A stretch of 64,000 bases of DNA from Euwallacea fornicatus (lineage: Eukaryota; Arthropoda; Insecta; Coleoptera; Curculionidae), in assembly GCF_040115645.1 (NCBI RefSeq), contig NC_089557.1:4324000-4387999 (forward strand), read 5' to 3'. The notes below the pieces were generated by a model. It did not search any database and was not told where the DNA came from. It was given only the letters and a program-made list of their open reading frames with translations. Below, piece by piece: positions 11,601 through 24,280 of the stretch (positions are counted from its first letter, which is position 1; each line of letters starts with the position of its first letter). The position numbers were made by a program, and so were the translations under genes.

Positions 11601-14600
11601 GTAAGAGCAGGTTGATGTCACAGAATTCGGCCGGCCAGTAGCCAATTGTTCCTAGCATCTTCTATTTCACGTGAAAATGCATTAATGAGAAGTCGACAAT
11701 CTCACTACCTCCTTTGAAAGTTCAAAGCTCCAACGTACTGACAAGGAGCTTTAGTCTCAACATCTCCAGGGATTCAAAGACAATCAGAGGCATTTGTATT
11801 CCCGTAACAGTTCTATCTAAATAACCTCGTCCTGTTTATGTGGGCTTTCATATATGGGTCCGTCGCTTAATTCGTTGCGTTAACTTCCCTAACTCTCGCC
11901 GACACACGGCTTCCATTGTGTTTGTTAGAGGAAGTTGAGAAGAGCGTATCCTGTGGGCCACCGATTCCGGCATGGAAACTTTGCCCATAGTTTGAGGAAA
12001 CGAATTTACGAATTTTCCAGCAAAATTGATAAAATTAGGGCATGTGCCGTATGTTTACCCATGGTGAAAGCAAAATCGAGTATAAATTTAATTTTTCCAT
12101 TATTGTGTGAATTAAAATTGTAACGCGCACAAGGCTTTTGAGCGCTGCAATATTGTACATTCATGTGACATGCATTTTTAATTACCCGAATAATTGGATA
12201 ACCTGTAGGTGCACGTGGCATTTACAAATTAATACGTACGTGTTTTCAATGCATACAAAATTCAGTTAATCACATTTTGTCTGGAAAATTTGGTCACGAT
12301 TCTATGAATAAATTAGAAATCGTCATCGCTAGAAAGCGTGAGGTTACGTCTTATTATCCTGAAAGCTATGCATAATTTCAGAGCCGCTGATATACATTTT
12401 TTGAATAGTTTCTCGGCTAGGAATTCAATTTTCACTCGCTCGCACTATGACTTTTCCATTCAGATCAAATAAATTTATCTTTCAATTAGAGAGTGATTCC
12501 TTTCAAGGATTACTCAATGTCTTCATTGAAAATTCCCAGTCAGATTTGAAGGGGTTTGATGAAATAAACTTTTAACGCGATGAAACGAATATTTTGATGA
12601 ATTCGCAGTTTTTTAATGAGACTCTAGCGACCTCCCAATATATCTCACAGCTTGTATTCTGGTCGTGGACAAACAATTGGTATTCGTGCCAAAAGAACAA
12701 CTCTGAATCTTGTTTTCTAGCCGCCATTATAACCAGTAGCAACGTAAATGTATTCGAACCTTTATCCTTCGTTAATTGATAGTTATAAACTCTCTGTTTA
12801 GAATAAATTTCGGGTGCAATCACCTTAAATTACCTGACGAACGCATATCGAGAAAGTTTCCAGTTTCTGAGAAAGTTCAGTTCTAGAAATAGTTGATAGC
12901 TGTACGTGGCATATAGTGTATGGTTTTGGATAGTTCAGGTTAGTTCAGATTGCGGTTTTGGATAGTTGAATATCACTCCAACCTTCAAATTTTCATTTCT
13001 TCAGTTTTCCTATTTTGATTTTTTCAGTTAACTCAATTCTAAAGCCTCTGTCCACCATCTGTCCAACACCGACCACAATTTTAGGCGCTAAACCTGTTCA
13101 TGTTGCCGCATGCCGAAAGTGGCCTAAATCCCACGAAGCTGTTAATGCAGGCTTAATTATTATCGCTTGCAATGTAAACTGCAGTAAAAAGTTTTCGCTT
13201 GTCTAGATAAACTAAACCCGGATATGTTCCAATTAACCAGATAAGATCAGTTATCCCTGTTTGCCAATAAACTGCTATTATCTGATAGTCGCAGTGCCAT
13301 GATTGTTCTAAATAATATTATGGCTTTCACCTGTAGACCTGTTAGAGACACATCTCAAGATAGAAATTCGCATTGAAATCCATGAGTAAATTTCGCTAAT
13401 GTAACTTTGTTGAGAACAGTTTAGAGCCAACCTTTTCTAAATCAAGCTAGCAAAATCTCGGGGAAATGGATTAGCGATGAAAGCGTTAAGCCGTTAAAAC
13501 GTCTCTCCTCGATATAAATTAAAAGAGAAGGCATTGTTTTCAAAAGGGCCGTCCCTTCTTGTGCTAATGAAACTAACACGGTCGGCCACTTCCACTATAG
13601 CTGTTGAAATCTTAACTCGTTTCAGTGGTTCACGCTTTGGATTTTATTTTGCATATTAATTTCCAGACGTTATTTCTACAGACTCTAGGGGCATCTATTT
13701 TTAACCAAATTTTTCTCTGGTCTCGAAACTTGTGAAATTAAAAAAGTAAAAAGGATAAAAGTATGATCTTTAACCACATTAAATTCAAGACGAACGCAAA
13801 ACTTCCTAATTTTTCCAGACGGCAAATAACTTCTATTGAGTTACCAAAAGATAACATTCCAAAGCAATCCGTTTTTGGTATCCCTATACTAAAGACTAAA
13901 CTAGTAATAAAGCTTCACAGAATCACTACCCATTGGTTTTAGAAGGCACAGATTTAGAGTTTTCACCTGCACGTATCTTCTTAATATTTTCTAAATATCC
14001 ACTAGATTTTGCTTAATACATCCATTAAAAATCGAAATAAATTTTAACCACTTTTAGAAAACTCCTGCCCTGTATCCGTCTAAATATTCTAATTTGGGCT
14101 TCAGCCTGAATCAACGTTTTAATAATAATTCTCTGTTCATCCATTGTGAATCGATTTTCTTAAAATTTAACTGAAAATAACTTCACCATCAGTGTGGTAT
14201 TTCTTCGGCTAAACCTTTAAATCTTAATTTTTAGCTTAATCCCTTACCATCTGAAACTTGATCAAGACTTGACAAAATTTGTTAAATTTATTACTGTTTT
14301 TTGCCTTGCGAATGTACACTGAAGATTATAACATCCTTCTATGTGGAATAAATGAAAATCGTATCACTTAAAGAGTCATTTTAGGATTTCAAATTGGGCC
14401 AAAATTACTTACTACTACATCTTGAATTATAATTTATCAAAATTTTAATACATTTTGGTAAAATCTTAATTTTTTCGTTCTCAATACTTCACCAAAAAAT
14501 ATGAAGTATTGATATAGTGAGAAAGACTTCCATTTAAACATAAAGCAAAATTGCATCACTGTAGACTATCGAATTTAGCTAAAATTACTTAATTAACTAA

Positions 14601-14720
14601 TCTCCACCTACAGCCTAAATGTTTTACTACTTTTATGCTTATGAGACATTTTTATCTTAGAATGAATAATATATCCCTACATGTATATATATATTTCATT
14701 TTCTTACTTTTCTATTTCAG
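8608..14720. other. Long non-coding stretch upstream of the CRIM1-like exons
   Basis: No exon, transposon boundary or RNA gene could be supported. The first supported CRIM1-like exon opens in mid-codon and lacks a start, so at least one upstream exon (signal peptide) exists. It may lie in this stretch or left of the window, but I could not find it. Open frames at 9007-9533 and 11286-11604 look like chance. Confidence 0.45.
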
Positions 14721-17244
14721 TTCAGGCAGCGCCCTCAATGGAAGCCTGTCCTCCCGACAGCAAACTCATCGACGATGCTTGTACCTGCAACCCCGACTCT
14801 TGTTTTAAACCTCCCTGCCTTAGCACCCTGGAGCTGGTCCTCAATGGTACGAATGAACCAGGCAATTGCTGCCCTCTTTACTCCTGTATCGGTAAATTAT
14901 TAAACTCTACGTAATTCCTGTAAGGAATAACCGTAAAGTGATCCTGCAGGATGCAAGAACGAGACCCTCATCGAGGGGTTGTGCCCTTGCGCCCCTGGAG
15001 CCACCCTCAACAACAAGGGGGTGTGCGAATGTGTGGATAAAGAAAGACACTTGGTTGATGGGGAATGCAAGTGCAATCCACAACAGTGCGAACTACCAGA
15101 AATTTGTGATAGGAAGTCCGTTCCTACAATGGTTGAAGATGGATGTTGCAGGAAGACTCGGTAATAAAATTTTTCCTATCACACATACCTTGGACAGACG
15201 TATAGATTATCCTGAGCAACACGAACTAAAACTTTTGTTGTCTGATTCTGCAGAAACTCACATTTTAAATAATTGAATTGTCATTAAGGAAAACTTTTCA
15301 CCATCCTTTAATTAAAGAACCAGATGAAAATTTCTCAGGAGATCAGAATAACTTAGACTACGCAGACTGCCTTGGAGTCACTAACTCAATATACTGGTAG
15401 CTTTATCGGGAAGAATACTCCCATGGAAACCTTGAAACTGACCTCTCCTATCTTAATTTAAGCATTCCCATGGATATTATTCTCTTGTTAAACTTGCCAA
15501 TACATTGATCTAGTGACCTTATGGCTAGGAGAATTATTTTCATGACTCGAGAAGACTTTAGGAGACAAATTTCAGGAGCTTTGAAAAAACTAATTTAATC
15601 TTAGGAAAGAGGAAATTTAACTGAATTGCATTCTGACTAAAGTTGAGCATTCGCCGAATTTCTGAATAATCTGAACTAAACCTGAGAAACCGAAGGAATG
15701 TTTTATTTTTTAGTAACTCAGACCTACCTTTCGATAACCGTTCTTTAAGCCCCAACGCCCCCAACCCATTCATACGGCAACCCTCAATCCTTTTAACACT
15801 TTTTACTCTCACACTCCGTTTAGATGCGTCCCGTGTCCCCAAGACAGCGAATCCACAAATCTGGAAACAGATGAGTTGGAAGACCACTGCGTCTGCCTAC
15901 CTTGTATAAACGATTGTGGCTTAAACAAGACTGTAGACATTAAGAAAAAGGGTACTGGGTTTCCTGGAAATTGTTGCGACCTTTATGAATGTAAACCGAA
16001 AGTGGAGGAAATGGACTGCGTGGTGGGCGACATCATTTACAAGAACGGAGATGATTGGTCTACAGACTACAAGCAGCAGTGCATGTGCAAGAACGGGTTT
16101 TCCCTGTGCCACAGCAAAGTGGAAGAGGTAGCTCTCATAGTTTGAGGGTTAGGGATACTATACGGTATTTTTGTAGCCTCCCCTGCAGAACTGTTGGGAC
16201 GAGGCTGTGATGTACAGACACAACGACACTTGGCTCAAAGATCGTGGTTGTACAACATGTACATGTTTGAATGGGGAGCTGAAGTGTATTAGCCACTACT
16301 GCGACTTCAAGGAGAGTCAAATCAAGAATAATGGCACCGTCTCTTGTACAAAGAACAATATATTGTACAATCACCTGGAAAGTTGGACTGAGGTTGATGA
16401 GTGCTCCGAGTGCCTTTGCGAAAATGGTGAGTGATTTTTAGACGAATATTTAATAGTTACAAACTCAATATTCTTTAGGAGAAATAACGTGCACATCCAG
16501 GCCCTGTGAAGAACCTAAGGAGTCTTCAAACGTAGGTGAGTGCCAGACGCTGTTCAACTGCACCAAGCAGTGTGCTAACGGCTTGAGAATTAATAAAAAG
16601 GGCTGCGAAATATGTAAATGTAATCCATCAAAAGTCAGTCCGGAATTGCTCACCAAATATAACATCACATTGGGCGAATTGCTTAACATACTAGAGGATT
16701 ACAGTAAAAGTAGGACAAGCACTAGTGCTAGTGACGAAAGTAGTAACTTAGAGGGTAGTACTTCGACCACCACTGAGAAGATCACCCTTATGCCCACTGT
16801 GGTGATCATTAGGCGCAATGGAAATGACCAGAAGACTGCCATTCGGGAAACCATGATCACCCCAGCGTTCTTACCCAAGGATGGTAAGTTCTGCTAAGTT
16901 GGTTTTCAGGAGTAACTTTGTTCAGATTCATAGTATGGGGCTTAATCATCATCTATTTGTATGTATTTTGTGGGTATTACTAACATGTTATTAATGTGGA
17001 AAACAATCATGGTGTAATACAAGAGAGGACCATTTTTGCAGATTCCCCCTTCTGGATCATTATCACAGTCGTAGCCATTTCAATAGTAATAATCTTCTGT
17101 GTCGGCCTTGGAGTCTACTTTTACAGAAATAAAAGGAAGTACAGCGTCACCCCCTCAAGGGGCAACTACCACTCAGTATTAAACACAACCTCTGACAACA
17201 ACAACACGATAAAGAAGAATTCGATCAAATTCGAGAACGAATAA
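14721..17244 (+). CDS. CRIM1-like cysteine-rich transmembrane protein, 3' six exons (5' incomplete)
   Basis: Exons 14721-14891, 14950-15160, 15824-16127, 16189-16426, 16479-16883 and 17042-17244 join in phase to 509 codons plus stop. The product is extracellular and cysteine-rich, with VWC-like modules (CTTCTCLNGELKC, CSECLCENGEITC), an antistasin-like module (CANGLRINKKGCEICKC), a Ser/Thr-rich stalk, one membrane helix (SPFWIIITVVAISIVIIF onward) and a short basic tail. This order resembles CRIM1, a membrane protein that in vertebrates binds BMP-type ligands. BMP binding here is inference. The first exon starts at codon phase 1 after CTATTTCAG, so the signal peptide exon is missing from the model. 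NGT, NDT and NCT glycosylation sequons are present. Another chordin/kielin-type VWC protein is the main alternative. Confidence 0.75.
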
Positions 17245-20200
17245 AACCCCAGAACTTTCTGTTGGTTTCTAATTTGTGATATTTTGACCGTCGATGGTGT
17301 GACATTTCGTTTCTAAGCCCTATAATGGATTTGTTTTGTCCTTTTGTGACAGTTTTTCAAACGAAAATCGCGTGCAAGAGGTGCTTTAGGGACATATTGA
17401 CGGAAAATGTCCTACGGTTCGGAATGCAGGGTCTAAGTACGCATCAAAGAAATAAAAGCGACACAAAATAAATAAAATATTGAAAAATAACATGACACAA
17501 TAGTTGCTTATAACTTTCGATCTCAAGAATTCAAAAATTGTTAAATACATTTTTGTATGTATCACAATTTTGTGAGTGTTATCTTTGTTCATCAAGTAAC
17601 CTATCTAATTGCATCTCCAGCACAGTCACTTGTCACTTTTAATAATAGTTGTCAGATTGACGTCATTTATGCTGTCAGATCATTGGCAAGCATAGAAGCG
17701 AGGTTACTGACAATCAAGCATTATTTCTGCAAGAATTTGATAATTGACTTGAAAAAACTTTTAGCATGTTTTAATATTCTTTGATAAAAAATTTACCAAT
17801 TCTTTACATTCAGATTCAGTTGCTCAGATCAAAAAATCATAAGTGACAAATGACATTTAAATACCTACGTTTCAAGTTACTAAATGGAGCCTCGCTTGTT
17901 AAGGTGTTGAAAAATATTTTTTTTAATTACAGTGTTTTGTTCCTATGATTAAGACTTTATTTACGTTAGTTCTGTAATGTGTTAAATTATTTTCATGTAG
18001 CTTTAAGTATCTTTAAAATAAGTAGTGCAATGCCAACTTTCCAGACTGGATGGGAGTATACGATTTTTTCGAAAATTTATCTTTTTTTTTATTGGCCGTT
18101 TTTGTAAGATATATTTTTGTATTTGCTTTATCCGTCTTTTTATTTTAGTTTTGGACTGGTTTTGGCACTCAGTATTTCAGTACTATATTAAGAATTTGCA
18201 TATTATTGGGTAACTTTCGGCATAAACGTAGAGGGAACCATTTTTTGTTAGTTTTACATGGTACAAAGAACATGGTGATATAAGAGAGTAAGATATGTGT
18301 TTCAAGCGTGAACTCGAGTTAGTGATCCAGAGAATTGAGCCATCTTCATTTGTGCGATATTTGAAAAATTGCCACTCTTTTTTCTGCCTATAACCATTTA
18401 TCCTGTACCCCGTAAAACAAACGAAAAATTAACACTCTTATATCTTTCAAAAAATTTATCTGGCTAATGGCTGAATATCGATATTTTTGTATATACTTTG
18501 TTAGTTGTAGTTTAAGTTGAAAAGTGATTTTTTTAAGTTTAGTAAACCCATTACTATAGTTCCAGCATTGCAAATTTTCAATATCTTTATAATATGTAGA
18601 TATTACTCACTATTTTACCTATACCATTATCAAGTTCCAGGAACCTGTCACATTCGTTATGTACTAGAAAAATAGCACCACAAAAGCTCCATAACTTTTA
18701 GAGTAAAATTTCATATTACACTAACTGAAAAGCTTTTATAACACTATTCAATATTATTTAAATTTTAAGATAAATAATTATACAAACTATAACGAAGTAT
18801 GAGCTTTGGGCAGTGATTTAGACGTTTAGTGTAGTGATGATAATGTAAATATCCTCAAGTTTAACATTTAAAAACTGTTACAATGCTATCCTAAAACATT
18901 AAGGAATTAAATAAAAACAGCTAAAAAGGTTGACAACATTTATTTATCTGTATTTTGATCCTTTATTGCATAAAATGTATCGTGTGTTCGGTTACGATAA
19001 TCCACTTCACATCGCTCATTGCATTAATTTGCTCTGAATATATTAATTTAAATTTATCGGAACGCAGACCTAATAATAAATGAAAATATCAGTAATTAAT
19101 TATTTTTCAGTTAATTATTAGCAAATCCTTGTGTTTAACAATAAAAAGTAAATTAAAATACCCGAAAACCGCTTAACAATCTGCAAATAAGCCTCGGGAA
19201 GAATTATTAGTTACAGACGCATTCCGTTAGGTGGCTCTAGGTATCTCATTTACTTTTCTGCTGGAATTAGATAAACCAATTGAAACCCGCTAGATGGGGC
19301 CACGTGCATAATCTAATAATTAAAATCTTTGTTGATTAATTGACATTCACCGTTGTCAAGAACTCAAGAACGATCCTCTACTGAAATTTGTTCCTTTTAT
19401 TCCGTTCCTTCATACAACAGATTTGAAAAAAGATAGTCATAAAGGTAACTACAGAATAAGTGGATGAACTGACGAGAGGAATAAAAAATTACTGCATTTG
19501 ATTTGAAGTTGAATGGAGAAGTTGATGAATGGGTTAAGGTTCCCCTCAGTAATGGGAAGAATGCATGTACAACCCATTCACGTGATAACTCGCAGTGGAG
19601 ATAAATTGAAAAACATCAGCGAAGTGGACTTTATTCTGGTTTTAAACGAGACGGTCAAGGAGTACAGACTTTCACCTTATTGTGTCGAATTTAGGATACA
19701 CACTGTGTTGCTGGTTAAAAGAGTATCGTTATCTTACTTTCTTCTCTTGTTATTAACTAATTAAATAAAATCATTGACCTATATTTAGAAATGTTTATTA
19801 CTAAAATAAATAAGAAGTCAGGTATGTACATGGAATTCTAAAATGGCCTTAAATGTACGACACATATTAACCGTGTCTCAAATAATATTAATTAACTAAT
19901 TTAACGATAGCTATTGTCAACATATTATGTTTGCTTTATAAAACACAGCCTAGGTAAATATATTACTACAACCTCAAATTCAAACCTCCTGGGAGTTTGA
20001 TTATATTAATAATTAGATTATTTTATTCAGAGCAATGCCTCTAGTTTAGTAAACATTTGAACCTATTTTTGAAATTTTAATCGACATTATCCTAATCCCA
20101 GCACGTATTTGGGCACTTGCATCGTCAACCTGGGTATAGACATTATCACCGAAACCCTGGAATGTATTTACGGACTCTTAAATAGTGCGTAACACAAAAT

Positions 20201-20419
20201 CTTGATAAGAACGTGTTAATATCTGTAATAGATGTTAATAAGCTCATTAAGTTACCTACCTTGTAAAACCTAAATCAGGTTCAGCAATAAGGCATCTCGG
20301 AATTTCTACATTATACTATAATAAAAGTAGATTAGTAAGAGGAATATTTACAAAAGTTTTCAACAGGCAAACCCGCCGTCACCTCCATCATCCACAAAAA
20401 AACTTTATGAACAAAATAC
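17245..20419. other. 3' UTR of the CRIM1-like gene and intergenic sequence
   Basis: Several AATAAA hexamers follow the stop (for example near 17450 and 17465) and could serve as poly(A) signals. Nothing else is supported up to the sphingomyelinase stop codon. The open frame at 19513-19764 has no recognisable feature. Confidence 0.45.
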
Positions 20420-23400
20420 TCACGAAACGGAGATGGTATTGAAGAACCACTCTCTCCATGTGGTTGAGGAAGAATCTACACGAGACTCAATGGATTGGCA
20501 TAAGTTCTTACGATCGTGCGACCTTCCAGAATGAAGATCGCACAGAATCTTTTTCTTACAATCGATGTCGCAGCTTGGTCTTTCAGGACTCGCTTTATAA
20601 TAATATCTGAAACCAAATCTAATATTTATAATACTTATTAAAATGGTTTAAACCATACTTGTAAAATAATTCAAACAATTTCGAATCGCTGGACATTCTG
20701 GCTACCAAATCGTCCCAATCTCTCGGCCTAAGAGCGTCCATCCCAAACGACTGTCTCGCACTGTATAACTGAAACCAAATGGGGTATCCATAGATGTTCG
20801 CTTCCCGCAAATTCATAGTCCATGTTTCATGATCGACAACGCCCTGAAAGTTTGGATAGAAGTGTCAGTAAATGCTGGAAAAAATACATGGTCATTACCT
20901 ACTCTGGTTGTTTTGTCATGGTCACCATCTACATAATAGATCCTGTAACCTGGATTTAAATCATAGTAGGGTGACACTGATGGACCTACGTATGCTACAT
21001 TGATGGGTCTTGCTAAAAATGATAAAATATGGTTTTATAATTTGCAGGCAATCTGATGATCGCACAACAGCTATTCGTGTAACCCTATCGTTAAGCAACA
21101 ATTCATTAAGACCCAAATATTAAATTAAATAATCATAAACTAAAATATATGTATATTAATTTTAGTTCGCATTTATTTGGACTAACTTACTTAAATCGGT
21201 GTGATCATAAAATACTTCAAATTCATCAAAATGAGTGTGTCCAAAAAACTGAGCTATAATAGTAGCTTCATAGCGACTGATGATGGCGTAATAGTTTCTG
21301 GACCATACCTTTAAACAGTCAGAGTGGCCCGGAGGGATATGGCCTAAATTAACATAATATCTATCTGGTTCAAACACTAAGTTAAAAACAGAAATTACCG
21401 ATGACATGGACTTTCTCCCCATTAAACTCCGCAGATTGAAGCTCGTAAATGAACCACTGCAACTCTGTTGCAGGATCTGTGCTATTTAACAGAAGCCACC
21501 TACCAAAAATGTCTATTTAACCGTATAAAAACCAGTCATACCTCTACTTACCAGTTCTTATTGTTACAGTAATTCATGTTCAGAGAAATGAGCCGAAATC
21601 CGGGTCTCACCAAAACAGAATAAAACGCCCCTCTTCTCACAGTATTGCTTACAGAACTTGGCAACCATTTGCGCCATTGAACGTCCAATTCATCGTAAAG
21701 CCAAGCAATCGAGCTGTCTGGGGAGTTCACGAACGGTGGGGGAAAACTGAATTTTAACTTTTAAAAAGGAGGGAAATTAGGAAGCAAATTGAGACTACCT
21801 GTTTACTGGGGCTGCCTCATGATTACCCAAGGCAGGAAAGATAGGGATACCAGGGAACATGACCGACATTTGCATTACTGTTTCTTTAAGGATTTTTATA
21901 TTTTCATCCTTAGTTTGATTCCAGATGTCATGAGGAGGCAGGTCTCCAGTCCAAAGGATGTAATCTATATCCTTAAAAAGAAGGCGTTAATTCAAATTCT
22001 TATACATCATATATTTACATTTAAAGCACTACAATTTAACTAATATTTTTTATGGTTTCAATTAACACTTACATGGTGTTTGTCTTGAATATGCTGCAGC
22101 ATATTGTCGACCGTGATCTTAGGAGTGTCGCATTTTCTGTAGTCTCCCCACCTAAGAATAAGAATTAATGATCTGCTACAAGTGCATTTAAGAACTTACT
22201 TTCCGGCTGCAGATTCTTTGGTTACGGCATGTCCATTTGTCAAGCGGCAACAAAGGGGTTCCGAACAATCCGCGTTGGCTCCCTCCATATAATATGGATC
22301 GTAGTGGGTGTCGGAAAGGTGGAGGACTTTGAATGTTGGAGCACTAGCCTATTGAGAAATATTAATAACTACAGAAGCATTTAATGAATGGATGAAGGTA
22401 CCTCTGGTATTTTTGGTTCAACCACAGAAGGCTTAGGAACTGGTGGAAAAACCACTTCCCATTCGTGGTAGGGATTGTAAACGTCACCGCAAGCGTCTCC
22501 GATGACGAAGCTGCAAATCTCATCGGGGCCTAAAACGGAAGAGATGTATGAATAAAACACATAACAAATCATATGAAATGCCTAATAGGCAAGAAGAAAC
22601 GTAATGTAGTTATTTTTCAAAGCTCACTCCATATAAGAAAACGTGTGTGGCTAAATCATGGAGTAAATTCCATATAAAACTAGGTAATAGATTCTAATAA
22701 AATCTCTTCAAGTTAATTTTAATTTTCAATTGTGCATTTGTTTACATAAAATCAACATATACAAAGGGGCCAATATTGTACTTAATAGTTATGTAACTTG
22801 TATGAAAAAAGGCGCTCTTAATGGCTTTATATTAATTACGAAAAAACAATTAAGCCCTGAAAAAAAACTGAAAAAGTGCTAAAGATATTCCTGAAAGGGC
22901 TGAGATAGTGTTACTGTTATCAAAATGTTTATAAATACATCTAAGTCAAAATTTATTTCCTCCTTGCCTTTATCAATATTACTAAAACGAGCCACTTAAA
23001 TGAAATAACCTTTCACTTCATCAATTACCAAGTATAAACCAATTAAGTGAACGAAGCCTGTAATATAAATCAGCGTCGACCAGCTGCATAATTAGTAAAT
23101 AAACTGTAAGTCATCAAGCCCTGTTTGGGCACGAAAATCGACTTGCACAATGAAGCAGGCATAATGTGACAGAATACATGCAACAACAACGTTTTAACAG
23201 ATTTAACTAAGTTTATTACCTGTTTTAACCAAACTATTGCTATCAGAAATGTTTATTGCAGATAGAAAAAAGTCGTTGGCTAATTAAATGTTATAGTTAT
23301 AAGGATAGCAGATATTGCTATAATCATCCAAATTACCCCAAATTTATTCCTACAAATAGATATATAGAATCTGGGAGATAAATTTCTTTTAGTCGCATGC

Positions 23401-24280
23401 GTAAACCTTGCACTAAATCAAATTTCATCTAATAACAATTTAAATTTGTAAGTTAACTTACCTATATCAACTTTTCCTAAAACATAGATAACTTCACCGG
23501 CAAAAAGCTCGGTAATGCCCTCACAAACCCTGGGCGATTGTATCTTCAAATTGACACAAAATTGGTAAATAGTCTTCTTAATTTCTTTCTCGGATTTCCC
23601 CGTTTTCGTGTAGTGTTGCAAAAGACCGGCTCCTAAAACCCAATTTACAAACATTATTCTGCAAACCATTCAATAAAAATCGCACCTGCTCTGCATGCAG
23701 TACACGACACTTTGGACATGACCGAATTCTCAATTTCGAAAGCGACCTGCTTCAAATTCAGTAACTTTAAAGCTTTGTCCACGAAGGGGGGCAGCGACGA
23801 CTTGTCTTGGTCCAGACCCCACATCAATCTGCCCTAAAACCGATGCAACTTCAACATGCCTTCACGTAAAAGAGGGTGGAAAATATGTGTATGCCATAAA
23901 CAGTCAAAATGAGTACCTACTTACAGTACTGCCACCTGCTGTGGGCGGTAAAGTGTGATTTCTTATCAAAGAAGAAAGCAGCGGTACTTTGCTGTGTTCC
24001 ACCTTGTAGTTCCATTCGTCCCGGAATACTTCTTCGTTGGGTTGTAGCATGAAACCGATCTCATTTGTGTAGTTTATTTTGTAGCCAACAGGGGATGCTA
24101 GAAGGGAAAAGGTGCTGTTATTCGAAGCACATAACTTTACTATAGATATTCGAAATAATGGGGTGTCTCACCAAATTAAGGAGCACTAGATTTACTTAGA
24201 TCTTTGCTTATGCGTGTCTTACCTTGAATATGGATGTTGCAAAAAGCGCATAAGGCCAGAACGAAGAGTTTCTTCAACAT
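20420..24280 (-). CDS. Acid sphingomyelinase (sphingomyelin phosphodiesterase), 14 exons, 669 aa
   Basis: Hydrolyses sphingomyelin to ceramide and phosphocholine in lysosomes or outside the cell. Exons from the start: 24280-24223, 24097-23925, 23833-23686, 23632-23462, 22529-22402, 22348-22200, 22151-22073, 21971-21799, 21746-21552, 21499-21399, 21343-21191, 21012-20903, 20843-20659, 20606-20420; phases match throughout. A signal peptide (MLKKLFVLALCAFC) leads, then a saposin-B domain (residues about 118-205, paired cysteines), then the metallophosphatase domain with DTH at 239-241, GDLPPH at 311-316, GNHE at 351-354, GHIPPGH at 459-465 and GHTH at 493-496, all zinc-ligand motifs intact. The C-terminus is cysteine-rich. 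The ATG sits just after a TTTATTTCAG acceptor (24287), so a 5' UTR exon lies further right. Confidence 0.93.
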
